Assembly: GCF_001856665.1 (NCBI RefSeq)
Contig: NZ_CP017781.1
Coordinates: 1,707,501 to 1,771,500 of the forward strand
Source: Rhodobacter xanthinilyticus
GTDB taxonomy: Bacteria > Pseudomonadota > Alphaproteobacteria > Rhodobacterales > Rhodobacteraceae
DNA length: 64,000 nt
Direction of reading: 5' to 3'
Shown: positions 36,018 to 43,853 of the stretch, piece after piece
Position numbering within the stretch: the first letter of the stretch is position 1
Layout of the letters: each line of letters opens with the position of its first letter
Translations under genes and position numbers: made by a program
Notes under the pieces: model-generated
Told to the model about the DNA's origin: nothing
Database searches by the model: none
What the model saw: the letters and a program-made list of their open reading frames with translations, nothing else

Positions 36018-36136
36018 GGTATAAATCTCCCCACCCTCCCTGCTGCCGCAAGAAGGGAAAAGTGGCAGGATTTTACTCCGCCCGCAGCGAGACGATCCCG
36101 CCGCTACCGTGGCCTAATTTTGCACCGCCGTTTCCA

Positions 36137-37328
36137 GCCCGATGATAGCGAGGATCGCGGCAAAGGGGACAAGCTGGCCCTGATAGGGCAGATCGATGAC
36201 CCGGTAGATGTGGTTCTGCCGGAGGAACTTCGCCGCAGTCTTGAAACCTTCTTCGACCGCAGCACGGTGTTTCAGGTAGGCCTCCAGCGGCAGGTCTAGG
36301 AGCGACTGACGCGTGGCCCGGACTGCGGACAGCTCCGATTCCTTGCGCCCGGCTGCGATTTCGGCCGCACGGGTCTCGACTCCATGCAGGAGGGCGATGG
36401 CCTGGAGCACATCTGTTGCCGCGACCTTCTCCAGCACGCCAAACTTCTGTTCGGCCGCCCGCCCAAAGAGCTGAAGCCGGGTCTGCAGCCCCGGCTGGCC
36501 GTCGGCGCCGAGCCAGTCGTCCCGCAGGCGATGGCCACGGGCTGCATACATCGCTGTCACAAGCTCGAATGCGTCGAGCGGCTTGCCGCCGGTATTCACC
36601 TTCTCAAAGACCAGACAGACGGCCTCGTGGGAGGTGTCGGGGCTCAATGCGATTACGGGCAGCTGGTAGGCCTTGAAGTTCTGAAGGACCTCATCCTTGA
36701 ACGGCTTGAAGAGCTTGCGTGTCTCCGGGTCGTTTTCCAGCCAGTATTCGTTGAAGCCATCTTGCCATTCGTCCCAGTCAAAAACCTGGTTCAGCGGGAA
36801 CATGAGGTTTTGGTATTCGAGTTCCGGCGTGGAGAGATCGAGGTCGATCTTCCGGTCGAAGTCCGACTTGATCCGCCGATCCTCCGGTACAGAGACAATC
36901 GCATTCTCCCTGTCCTCGGCCGGATTCATTGCTTTTCGAATGTCGATGTAAAACCAGCGCTTCACGAGCTTGAGGCGAGGCGTGACCGTTTGCACCACCT
37001 CGCGGCGCAAGCAGGTCTGATAAAGCGAGGTCATGCGCTGTTGGCCATCCAGCAAGAGCTGATCCGGTGCGTCGTCGCCAACTGCGGCATCCGCCCCCTG
37101 GATTGGTCGGCGTGCGAAGGTATCAGCCGCACCAGGCTTCACCTCGAGCGTCATCAAGGCGCCGACCGGAAACGCCTGCGAGATCGAGGCGATCAGCCCC
37201 TTGATCCGTTCCTCGTCCCAAACCCAACTGCGCTGGAAATCCGGCAACTGAATCTTGCCGTTCCCACACTGACGGAGAAGCTCCTCCAAGCTGACCGGGT
37301 TGGTCTTGAATGCCGCTTGTTTACCCAA
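36137..37328 (-). pseudogene. DUF262 (GmrSD/ParB-nuclease-like) protein, 3' end removed at IS21 copy B
   Basis: About 397 codons remain. The DUF262 hallmarks are present near the N-terminus: IQLPDFQRSWVWDEERI, then LLLDGQQRMTSLY (ParB-like DGQQR motif) and the FEKVNTGGKPLDAFELV motif. DUF262 proteins often form the GmrS or fused GmrSD type IV restriction enzymes, with a downstream DUF1524 HNH domain. Here the frame runs into the IS (stop at 36114) and any C-terminal part is missing; it is not found on the other side of the element. TTG at 37328 is chosen because GAGGAG lies about nine bases upstream. It is preceded by a WYL regulator on the same strand. Confidence 0.82.
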
Positions 37329-37391
37329 TCTGGCTCTCCTCAAATGAACTTGCTGGCGTCTGGCAACTGGACGCGATGTCCGAAGAAGGCT

Positions 37392-38279
37392 TCATTTCGA
37401 ACCCTCCGGAGCGCCAGCTGCTCGAATGCCGCTGAAAATCTCGTCGCGATTGATCAGCACGATCTGCTGGTCCTGGGGCGCGCGCGCTTCGGGGGCGGTA
37501 TCTAGACCGAGACGTTTAAGCGCATAGTAGAGGAGCGCACGTCTCACCTTGATCTTCGCCTTGCCGCCGCGCATGCCATAATCGAGGGCAATAACCTTCG
37601 CTTGGGTTTCCGAGAGATCGGGGTGTGGCCCAACCTCCAGTGTAACCTCGGCAAGCCAGTCGTGATCGTCGCCGGCCGATTTGTCGCTTTCGCCCGAGCC
37701 TCGGACCTCAAGCATTCGAGACAACAGGAAGTCCTTGAAGCAATCGTCGGTTTGGCAGAACGCCCGAGTGTGCCAGCGGAAACCGTCAAACGCGATGGCA
37801 TGGGGGGCGATCCAGCGCCAGCGCGGCTCGGGGCTGGACAGGGACTGGTACTTTACCTCGATAGCCTCGGACCGACGGATTGCGCCAACGACCGAACGAA
37901 GCGTCGCCGGATTGACCCCACGAACTGGCGTAGGGGCGGCCGCGTAGGGCGGGAGGTTGGCGATCCAGGCGTCCTCGCGGTCGAGGAGCCCGTCAGCGAC
38001 TGATCGCAGCTGTGCAAGGTAGCGGCTCGCGTCAGGCTCGAGGAACTGCGGCTTGAACTCGGAGCCTCGTACATAGGTTCGCGCACTCTTGTCGTAGAGC
38101 ATGTTGTCGGGGGCGAAGCCGATGTACCGATTCAGGTCGGTGGACGCCTGGTTCACCGATACCCCAAACTGATCCATAAGATCGCTGCGGTTCACATGCC
38201 CCTCCCAGAACAGGCGGAACTCTATGAACTCGAGGCGCTGCTCGACACCCCAGCGAAGTTCCGACCGGTCGCTCTCCAA
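37392..38279 (-). CDS. WYL-domain transcription regulator of BrxR/CapW type
   Basis: 295 residues. An N-terminal winged helix (GVEQRLEFIEFRLFWEGH VNRSDLMDQFGVSVNQASTDL) precedes a WYL domain (PRWRWIAPHAIAFDGFRWHTRAFC) and a C-terminal WCX-like region. This layout matches BrxR and CapW repressors that control BREX, CBASS and other defence loci. The start is TTG at 38279, supported by a strong GGAGGTGA six bases upstream. It is directly upstream of the DUF262 gene (63 bp apart), so that gene is the likely regulated target; the ligand is unknown. Confidence 0.86.
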   Translation of the reverse strand: MESDRSELRWGVEQRLEFIEFRLFWEGHVNRSDLMDQFGVSVNQASTDLNRYIGFAPDNMLYDKSARTYVRGSEFKPQFLEPDASRYLAQLRSVADGLLDREDAWIANLPPYAAAPTPVRGVNPATLRSVVGAIRRSEAIEVKYQSLSSPEPRWRWIAPHAIAFDGFRWHTRAFCQTDDCFKDFLLSRMLEVRGSGESDKSAGDDHDWLAEVTLEVGPHPDLSETQAKVIALDYGMRGGKAKIKVRRALLYYALKRLGLDTAPEARAPQDQQIVLINRDEIFSGIRAAGAPEGSK

Positions 38280-38306
38280 AAATCACCTCCGGGCCAGATC
38301 GGTGGA

Positions 38307-38323
38307 CCCGCAAACTATGCGGG
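38307..38323. promoter_or_regulatory. Inverted repeat upstream of the WYL regulator
   Basis: CCCGC (38307-38311) and GCGGG (38319-38323) are separated by AAACTAT, and one mismatch further GG (38304-38305) pairs with CC (38325-38326). It lies 28-44 bases upstream of the TTG start, a position suited to an autorepressor operator. BrxR/CapW proteins bind such sites; binding here is inference. Confidence 0.5.
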
Positions 38324-38566
38324 CCCATTTTCTGTGCTCTCGATGACGCTAACTGACGGGAGGAAAGCGGGCAATCGAAATTGCGCGTAAAGTGCTTGTT
38401 TTCGAACGGGGTTCTATCTGCAGATGTGGATGGAGGTTATGGCTTGGGCCGGAGGGGCGGAATGGTGCGTGGTGACGAACTGTAGGCTATTCGGCGCACG
38501 TAACTTCCCTGCGCAGGTCAGAAATAGTCGCCGCGCAGGGCTTGGCTGACGATGCCAGCGCCGTTT

Positions 38567-38767
38567 TCAGCGCCCAGCCTTTATCTCCTCCAAATCTCGC
38601 AGTTCTTGCTGTTCGAACGCCAGCACATCTTCGACGCGATAGATCACCCGCCCGCCGAGCTTCATGAAGCGCGGCCCATCGCCGATCCAACGCCACCGCT
38701 CAAGTGTCCTTGGGCTAATTCTCCATCGGGCAGCCAGCTCGATTTGACTGAGGCACATTTCTCGCAT
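38567..38767 (-). CDS. AlpA-family helix-turn-helix / excisionase-like protein
   Basis: 66 residues, MREMCLSQIELAARWRISPRTLERWRWIGDGPRFMKLGGRVIYRVEDVLAFEQQEL..., an MerR/Xis-type winged helix of the AlpA (HTH_17) family. Such proteins act as excisionases or regulators of mobile elements. The ATG at 38767 is supported by AAGGAAA seven to eight bases upstream; a longer GTG start at 38791 is less likely. No tyrosine integrase, its usual partner, remains in the window. Confidence 0.85.
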   Translation of the reverse strand: MREMCLSQIELAARWRISPRTLERWRWIGDGPRFMKLGGRVIYRVEDVLAFEQQELRDLEEIKAGR

Positions 38768-39201
38768 TTTCGTTTCCTTTCGAGCGACCACCGTGGTCGC
38801 ACGACAACGAATGCGTAGAAAGAAAACCTATTCAAGTCAGTGCGTTGCGGAGACCTTCGCGTTGCGGGCTACGTCCCTCGGACATTGGGCGCAGCAGCGA
38901 ATTGCCCGGTGGACCGGCGTCAAATTCCGAAATGTTCCCTAGAAGTCCGTAGGACACGTTAGCCTGCCGGAGCTTCCTCAGGGGTCACAGGAGACGGTCC
39001 GGTTGGAAGCGCACCTCCTCCGCCATCCCCCCTGACATTCCCGAGCCCGCTGAGATCAGGCGAACGCCGCGGCGTTTCGCGTTGGGCTTGGCTTTCGAGC
39101 GGCTTGGCCTGCGGAACAGGCGCGGTAGCCCCGCGCCTTGGGCGCGGGAGTTGTCTGGGTTTTCCGGGGCGTGGCGGATGGTCTTGGGGGCCGGCCGGGC
39201 C
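38768..39201. other. 434-bp non-coding region holding the right edge of the island
   Basis: No gene is supported. The left part is of island character (lower GC, codon-free); the right part matches the high-GC core. The AlpA-gene promoter lies at its left edge and a hairpin (39130-39148) at its right. No copy of the tRNA-Ser 3' end or of the repeats at 10568-10709 is seen, so the exact junction remains open. The island-core change is probably between about 38900 and 39130. Confidence 0.45.
39130..39148 (-). terminator. Hairpin downstream of the Cfa-like gene
   Basis: CCCGCGCC (39130-39137) and GGCGCGGG (39141-39148) form a perfect 8-bp stem with a 3-base loop, 54 bases after the stop of the methyltransferase gene. 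There is no T run on the minus strand, so termination would be by an atypical or Rho-assisted mechanism. Confidence 0.45.
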
Positions 39202-40359
39202 TTACGCGGCGTGGGCGAGTTCGACCTGCACCACATCGCACCGCCCCGTCGCGAAGGCGGCCGCGCAGCCGTCGAGGTAGAATTGCCAGCCGCGCAGGAA
39301 GCCCTCGTCATAGCCGAGCCGGCCGATCCGGTCGCGCGCGGCGAGCATCCGCTCCGACCAGATCCGGCAGGTGCGCGCGTAATCCTGCCCGAAGGCGTGG
39401 CTTGCCACCACCCGCAGCCCCGCGCGCCCCGCCTCATGGGCGATCGCCGCATCGCAGGGCAGCATCCCGCCGGGGAACACATGCTGGCGGATGAAATCCG
39501 AGCGCTGCCGATAGACCGAGAATTCCGCGTCCGGCACGGTGATCGCCTGCACCACCGCCCGCCCGCCGGGCGCGAGCCGCTCGCGCAGCGTGGCGAAATA
39601 GGTCGGCCAGTAGCGCTCGCCCACCGCCTCGATCATCTCGATCGAGACGATATTGTCGAACCGCCCGGTGACCGCGCGGTAATCTTGCAGCCGCACCTCG
39701 GCGCGCCCGTCGAGGCGGGCATCGGCATAGCCCTTTTGCGCGGGCGAGAGGGTGATCCCGGTGACACGGTGGCCGCGCTCGGCCGCGGCCTCGGCAAAGC
39801 CGCCCCAGCCGCAGCCGATCTCGAGCAGGCTCTCGCCGGGCGCCAGCCGCGACAGGATCCGCGCGTTCTTGCGCGCCTGGGCGCGTTCGAGATCATCGCC
39901 GGGCGCGAAGATCGCCGAGGAATAGGTCATCCCCGGGTCGAGCCAGAGCTGGTAGAACTCATTGCCGACATCGTAATGCGCGCGGATGTTGCGCGCCGAT
40001 CCGCGCCGGCTGTTGCGGCGCAAGAGCTGATCGGTCAGGCGCATCCGCCAGGCCGCGAGCCGCCCCGGCTCGCCCCAGCCCGCGAGCTGGCCGAGGTTGC
40101 GCAGCGCCAGCGACAGCGTCGTTTCCAGCGTCTCGCTGTGCCAATCGCCGTCGATCCAGCCCTCGCCGAGCCCGACATCGCCGCGCAGCGCCAGCCGGCG
40201 CAGGAGCCGCCAGTCGCGGATCTGCAGATCGGCCTCGGGCCCGGTGGTGCCGAAGCGGTGGCGGCTGCCCTCGGGGGTGGTGACGGTCAAGATCCCGTCG
40301 CCGATCCCCTCGAGGGTGGACAGGAAGCGGGTGCGCAGGGTCTGGGTGGCAAAGCTCAT
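39202..40359 (-). CDS. SAM-dependent methyltransferase, cyclopropane-fatty-acid-synthase family (UfaM/CfaA-like)
   Basis: 385 residues. SAM site LEIGCGWGGFAEAA near residues 170-183, preceded by the family motif HYDVGNEFYQLWLDPGMTYSSAIF. It methylates unsaturated acyl chains of membrane phospholipids. In R. sphaeroides the gene at this place, next to rpoE-chrR, belongs to the RpoE regulon, and a methyltransferase of this family (UfaM) makes a methylated intermediate of furan fatty acids. The start overlaps the DUF1365 stop (ATGA, 40356-40359); the much longer open frame upstream is a shadow. Third gene of the operon driven from 42482. Confidence 0.9.
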   Translation of the reverse strand: MSFATQTLRTRFLSTLEGIGDGILTVTTPEGSRHRFGTTGPEADLQIRDWRLLRRLALRGDVGLGEGWIDGDWHSETLETTLSLALRNLGQLAGWGEPGRLAAWRMRLTDQLLRRNSRRGSARNIRAHYDVGNEFYQLWLDPGMTYSSAIFAPGDDLERAQARKNARILSRLAPGESLLEIGCGWGGFAEAAAERGHRVTGITLSPAQKGYADARLDGRAEVRLQDYRAVTGRFDNIVSIEMIEAVGERYWPTYFATLRERLAPGGRAVVQAITVPDAEFSVYRQRSDFIRQHVFPGGMLPCDAAIAHEAGRAGLRVVASHAFGQDYARTCRIWSERMLAARDRIGRLGYDEGFLRGWQFYLDGCAAAFATGRCDVVQVELAHAA

Positions 40360-41135
40360 CGGCTGATCTCTTGGTCTGGAGGGGCGGGGAGCGGGCGATA
40401 ACGCGCGCCTTTGAGTTTGAGCGCGAGCGCGTGGCCGTAGATCTGCGCGAGCACGCGCAGCGCGCCGCCCGGCCGGCGCAGCGCCGCGCCGAGGATCGCG
40501 CGCGCGGTGAGCGGGCGCAGCGGCCCGGCGAGCGCGGTGTCGATGCCGCCGCCCTCGGTCTCCTGGGCGATGCGGATCGCGACCCGCTCGGGGCTGAGCG
40601 CGAAGTTGAACCGGTAGCCGCCCGCGATGTCCTGAAACGGCGAGACATGGAAGACCTTGCGCGCGTGGAGCGCGGTCGCGGCGGTGATCGGGCCGGGGGA
40701 GGGGGGCAGGAGCAGGTAGGAATGGCGCTGGCCGAAGGTGTTGTTGACCTCGGCGATCACCGCGCAGAGCGCATCGCCCTCGAGCAGCATCCAAAAGCTC
40801 ACCGGCGCGAACCAGAAGCCGAGAAACCGCGGCTGGGTGAGCAGCGCAAGCACGCGACCCGGCGCGGGCGCGTAACCGGCGGCGGCGAATTGCTCCCAGG
40901 CCCAGCCCGCGCCCCGGCCCGCGCCGCGCGGCCCGCCGTGGTCGCTGTCATGAAAAGCGAAGAGATTGAAGCGGTTATGCCCCATCAGCCGCGGCGGGCG
41001 CAGCGCCTCGGGCGCGAAGAGCAGGTGATCGGCCGTGGTGCGAAAGCCATGGCGCAGCGGCCCGCGCCGGGCATGGGTGACGCAGGCCGGCAGCCACAGG
41101 ACCGCCCCGCCCGCCAGCCGCTCGGCGAGCGTCAC
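40356..41135 (-). CDS. DUF1365 family protein
   Basis: 259 residues. DUF1365 features: THARRGPLRHGFRTTADHLLF at the N-terminus, LTQPRFLGFWFAPVSFW, VIAEVNNTFGQRHSYLL and FHVSPFQDIAGGYRFNFAL. It occurs as a fixed partner between an FAD oxidoreductase and a Cfa-like methyltransferase in many bacteria, and such clusters make modified fatty acids in the membrane. The reaction of DUF1365 itself is not settled. Start is GTG at 41135, overlapping the upstream stop (GTGA). Confidence 0.9.
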   Translation of the reverse strand: MTLAERLAGGAVLWLPACVTHARRGPLRHGFRTTADHLLFAPEALRPPRLMGHNRFNLFAFHDSDHGGPRGAGRGAGWAWEQFAAAGYAPAPGRVLALLTQPRFLGFWFAPVSFWMLLEGDALCAVIAEVNNTFGQRHSYLLLPPSPGPITAATALHARKVFHVSPFQDIAGGYRFNFALSPERVAIRIAQETEGGGIDTALAGPLRPLTARAILGAALRRPGGALRVLAQIYGHALALKLKGARYRPLPAPPDQEISR

Positions 41136-42427
41136 GGCGTCACCTGCGCGGGCACGAGGCGGCGCGCGATCCGCATCGCGCTGGCAAAGCCGTCCTCATG
41201 GAAGCCGTTGCGCAGCCAGGCGCCGGCAAACCAGGTGTTGCGCGCGCCCGCCCGCGCCGCGAGCCCCTCCTGCGCGGCAAGCGCGCCCTGGTCGAAGACC
41301 GGGTGGCGGAAGCTCACCTCGTCATAGATCCGCGCCGGGTCGATCTCGGTGCCGGGCGCGGCGCCGGGGTTGAGGGTGACAAAGAGCGGGTCGTCCTCGG
41401 GGATGTTTTGCAGCCGGTTCATCCAGTAGCTCACCCCGACCCCGGCGGCGCCGCGCGCGCCATGGCTGACCCATGAGCTCCAGCACGCGCGCCGGCGCGG
41501 CATCACCGAGGGGTCGCAATGCAAGACCGTGCGGTTGTCCTGAAAGCGCACCGCCGAGAGCAGCGCGCGCTCCGCCTCGTCGGCATCGGCCAGCAGCGCG
41601 AGCGCCTGATCGGCGTGGCAGGCGAGCACGACCTGATCGAAAGCCTCGGCCTCGCCGCCTTGCGCGCGCAGGCTCACCCCCGCGCCCGAGCGCGTGATCG
41701 CCGCCACCGGCGTGCCCGGCCGCACCACCACGCCCGCACGCCCGAGCGCCGCCACGAGCCGCTCGACATAGGCGATCGAGCCGCCCTCGACGGTCCACCA
41801 TTGATGATGGCCACCGCGCGACATCAGCCCGTGATTGCGCATGAAGCGCACCAGCGCGCGCGCCGGGAAGGCGCCGATATCGCGGTCGGGCGTCGACCAG
41901 ATCGCGCCGCAAAACGGGTAGAGATAGTCATCGCGCAGCCGCCGCCCGAGGCCCATCTGGCCGATCAGCTCGGCAATCGTCAGATCGGGCGCCGCCGCCA
42001 CCGCCGCCTCGGCGCCGGCGTTGAAGCGCAAGATATCGCGGATCATCCGGTAAAAGCCCGGATCGATCAGGTTGCGCCGCTGCCCGAAGAGCGAGCCCGC
42101 CGAGCGCAGCGCATATTCGACCCGCCCGCCATCGAGCGAGACGCCAAAGCTCATGTCCGAGCGCGCGATCGGCACCTCGAGGTCGCGAAAGAGCCCGGTC
42201 AGATGCGGGTAATTGACATGGTTGAAGACGATGAAGCCGGTGTCGACGGGCTGGCGGCCGCTCTTGCCGGCGAGCACCGTGCGGGCATGGCCCCCGAGCC
42301 GCGGCGCCGCCTCGAAGAGGGTGACATGATGGGCGCGCGCGAGCAGCCACGCCGAGGCGAGCCCCGCAATGCCGCCTCCGACGATGGCGATCCGCTGCGG
42401 CGCGGCTTTGGAGAGATCATAGGGCAT
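41132..42427 (-). CDS. FAD-dependent oxidoreductase (amine-oxidase-like), first gene of the RpoE-linked fatty-acid operon
   Basis: 431 residues. Rossmann motif IAIVGGGIAGLASAWLLA (about 13-30) followed by FEAAPRLGGHA and a C-terminal NAD(P)-binding amine-oxidase domain with TWFAGAWLRNGFHEDG. The family desaturates or oxidises lipid substrates; in R. sphaeroides a flavin enzyme of the rpoE-linked cluster (UfaD) acts in furan fatty acid synthesis. The ATG at 42427 leaves a leader of about 20 bases after the predicted transcription start. It overlaps the DUF1365 start by GTGA. The mapping to UfaD is inferred from position. Confidence 0.88.
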   Translation of the reverse strand: MPYDLSKAAPQRIAIVGGGIAGLASAWLLARAHHVTLFEAAPRLGGHARTVLAGKSGRQPVDTGFIVFNHVNYPHLTGLFRDLEVPIARSDMSFGVSLDGGRVEYALRSAGSLFGQRRNLIDPGFYRMIRDILRFNAGAEAAVAAAPDLTIAELIGQMGLGRRLRDDYLYPFCGAIWSTPDRDIGAFPARALVRFMRNHGLMSRGGHHQWWTVEGGSIAYVERLVAALGRAGVVVRPGTPVAAITRSGAGVSLRAQGGEAEAFDQVVLACHADQALALLADADEAERALLSAVRFQDNRTVLHCDPSVMPRRRACWSSWVSHGARGAAGVGVSYWMNRLQNIPEDDPLFVTLNPGAAPGTEIDPARIYDEVSFRHPVFDQGALAAQEGLAARAGARNTWFAGAWLRNGFHEDGFASAMRIARRLVPAQVTP

Positions 42428-42453
42428 GGGCAGTTTCCCGATTGGACTGATCT

Positions 42454-42482
42454 CATTACGCGGCCCGGCGCGCACCGGATCA
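42454..42482 (-). promoter_or_regulatory. RpoE-type promoter of the fatty-acid operon
   Basis: Read on the minus strand: TGATCC (42482-42477), an 18-base spacer, TAATG (42458-42454). This matches the Rhodobacter RpoE consensus TGATCC-N18-TAAGA in the -35 element, spacing and first three bases of the -10. The expected start of transcription is about 42447, 20 bases before the ATG at 42427. Confidence 0.85.
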
Positions 42483-42521
42483 CTCCGCGCCGGCGTCGGG
42501 CGAAAATTTTTTCGCGCCGGG

Positions 42522-42550
42522 TGATCCGCGGCGGTCGGGGCGCCGTAACC
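42522..42550 (+). promoter_or_regulatory. RpoE-type promoter of rpoE-chrR
   Basis: TGATCC (42522-42527), an 18-base spacer and TAACC (42546-42550). It matches the Rhodobacter RpoE consensus in all conserved positions of the -35 and TAA of the -10. It explains positive autoregulation of rpoE. The -35 elements of the two divergent promoters are only 39 bases apart, so two RNA polymerases would bind back to back. Confidence 0.88.
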
Positions 42551-42666
42551 CTCCCATGGAAACCGCGATTGCGCCAGCCGGGGCGAGGCCCCATAACAGA
42601 CCGACAGCACCGCATCGCGGGGCACAGATGGCGGCTGTCCGGGGCGCGCGGGAGAAGGATCAACAG

Positions 42667-43218
42667 GTGAGCGAGGCGCTTTCGGATCTGACACGCGATT
42701 TGCTCGCGGTGCGTGACGGGCGCGACCGCGCCGCCTTTGGCCGGCTCTTCGATCATTTCGCGCCGCGGCTGAAATCCATGCTCCTGCGCGGCGGGCTGCG
42801 CGATGGCACCGCCGAGGATGTGGTGCAAGATGTGATGCTCGCGGTCTGGCACAAGGCCGGGCAGTTCGACCCGCACCGCGCCGATGCCGCCGGCTGGATC
42901 TATGCGATCGCGCGCAACCGCCGCATCGACCTCGCGCGCCGCCGCCCGCTCGCCCAGCCCGACGAGATGCCCGAGCCCGAGAGCCTCGAGCCCGACGCCG
43001 CCCAGATCCTGACGCTCCAGCAAGAGGCCGCGCATCTGGCGCAGGCGCTCGCCCGCCTCGCCCCCGAACAGGCCGAAGCCCTGCGCGCGGCCTATTTCGA
43101 CGACATCCCCCACAGCCGTATCAGCGAAGAGACGGGCCTGCCGCTTGGCACGATCAAATCCCGCATTCGCCTCGGCCTTGACCGCCTCCGCCATGAGCTG
43201 AGGAAGATCGCACCATGA
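42667..43218 (+). CDS. rpoE: ECF sigma factor RpoE (singlet-oxygen response)
   Basis: 183 residues from GTG 42667, which follows GAGAAGGA. An ATG at 42556 would add 37 residues but falls practically at the predicted transcription start, so the GTG is preferred. Region 2 is FGRLFDHFAPRLKSMLLRGG...AEDVVQDVMLAVWHKA; region 4 is LAPEQAEALRAAYFDDIPHSRISEETGLPLGTIKSRIRLGLDRL. In R. sphaeroides, RpoE is released from ChrR by singlet oxygen and activates photoprotection genes. The gene overlaps chrR by ATGA (43215-43218). It has its own RpoE-type promoter. Confidence 0.96.
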   Translation: MSEALSDLTRDLLAVRDGRDRAAFGRLFDHFAPRLKSMLLRGGLRDGTAEDVVQDVMLAVWHKAGQFDPHRADAAGWIYAIARNRRIDLARRRPLAQPDEMPEPESLEPDAAQILTLQQEAAHLAQALARLAPEQAEALRAAYFDDIPHSRISEETGLPLGTIKSRIRLGLDRLRHELRKIAP

Positions 43219-43850
43219 CCGAGATCCAGCACCATATCACCGACGACATTCTCGAAAGCTACCGCGCGGGGCGGCTCCCGCATGCCTTTGCGGTGGTGGT
43301 TGCCGCGCATCTGTCGCTCTGCCCGGCCTGCCGGGCGCGGGCGGAGACCGCCGATTTCCTTGGCGGCGCGCTGCTCAACGGGCTCGAGGGCGCGGCGCTG
43401 CGGGCGGGGGCGCGGGAGCGGATGATGGCCGCGCTCGACGCCGCCCCGCCGCCGCCGCCCGCGCCGCGCGCTTCCGGGGTGTTCCCGGCGCCGGTGATGG
43501 CCGAGCTCGGCGGGCGGCCGCCGCGCTGGCGGATGCTGGGCGGCGGGATCCGCCAGCAGATCCTCTCGGCCGACCGCGAGGGCTCGCTGCGGTTGCTCTA
43601 TATCCCGCCGGGCAAGGCGGTGCCCGAACATGGCCATCGCGGGCTCGAGATGACGCTCGTCTTGCAGGGCAGCTTCCACGATTGCGAGGGCGCTTTCGCG
43701 CGCGGCGATCTCGAGACCGCCCATGATGCGATCCATCACCAGCCGGTGGCGGGGCCGGGCGCGCCCTGCATCTGTCTGGCCGCGACCGATGCGCCGCTGC
43801 GCTTTCAGGCGCTGGTGCCGCGGATCTTGCAGCCGATCTTCCGGATCTGA
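43215..43850 (+). CDS. chrR: Zinc anti-sigma factor ChrR
   Basis: 211 residues. The N-terminal anti-sigma domain has the zinc ligand set H6 or H7, H32, C36, C39 (HLSLCPACR). The C-terminal cupin domain has the metal site PEHGHRGLE (H139, H141, E145). ChrR inhibits RpoE in the cytoplasm; in R. sphaeroides the cupin part is needed for release by singlet oxygen. Full length and all ligands present, so it should be functional. Its start overlaps the rpoE stop. Confidence 0.96.
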   Translation: MTEIQHHITDDILESYRAGRLPHAFAVVVAAHLSLCPACRARAETADFLGGALLNGLEGAALRAGARERMMAALDAAPPPPPAPRASGVFPAPVMAELGGRPPRWRMLGGGIRQQILSADREGSLRLLYIPPGKAVPEHGHRGLEMTLVLQGSFHDCEGAFARGDLETAHDAIHHQPVAGPGAPCICLAATDAPLRFQALVPRILQPIFRI

Positions 43851-43853
43851 GCG

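Larger units (their letters stand above)
33604..36136 (-). mobile_element. IS21-family insertion sequence, copy B
   Basis: 2533-bp element with the same termini and identical IstA and IstB proteins as copy A (shifted by 25839 bp). It abuts the truncated DUF262 gene on the right and 185 bp of sequence without a gene on the left. The left flank ends GCCCGAATGCTGG and the right flank starts GCCCGATGA: no immediate target duplication, although GCCCGA occurs 7 bases away from the left end. The absence suggests deletion or recombination after insertion. Confidence 0.95.

Noticed and set aside
38768-39201. attR as a copy of the tRNA-Ser 3' end
   Set aside because: The region was read for the T arm and acceptor stem sequence and no match was seen; the right junction stays unresolved.
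38985-39482. Minus-strand open frame at the island right edge
   Set aside because: Overlaps the real methyltransferase gene in another frame; Arg/Pro/Ala-rich shadow without a ribosome binding site.
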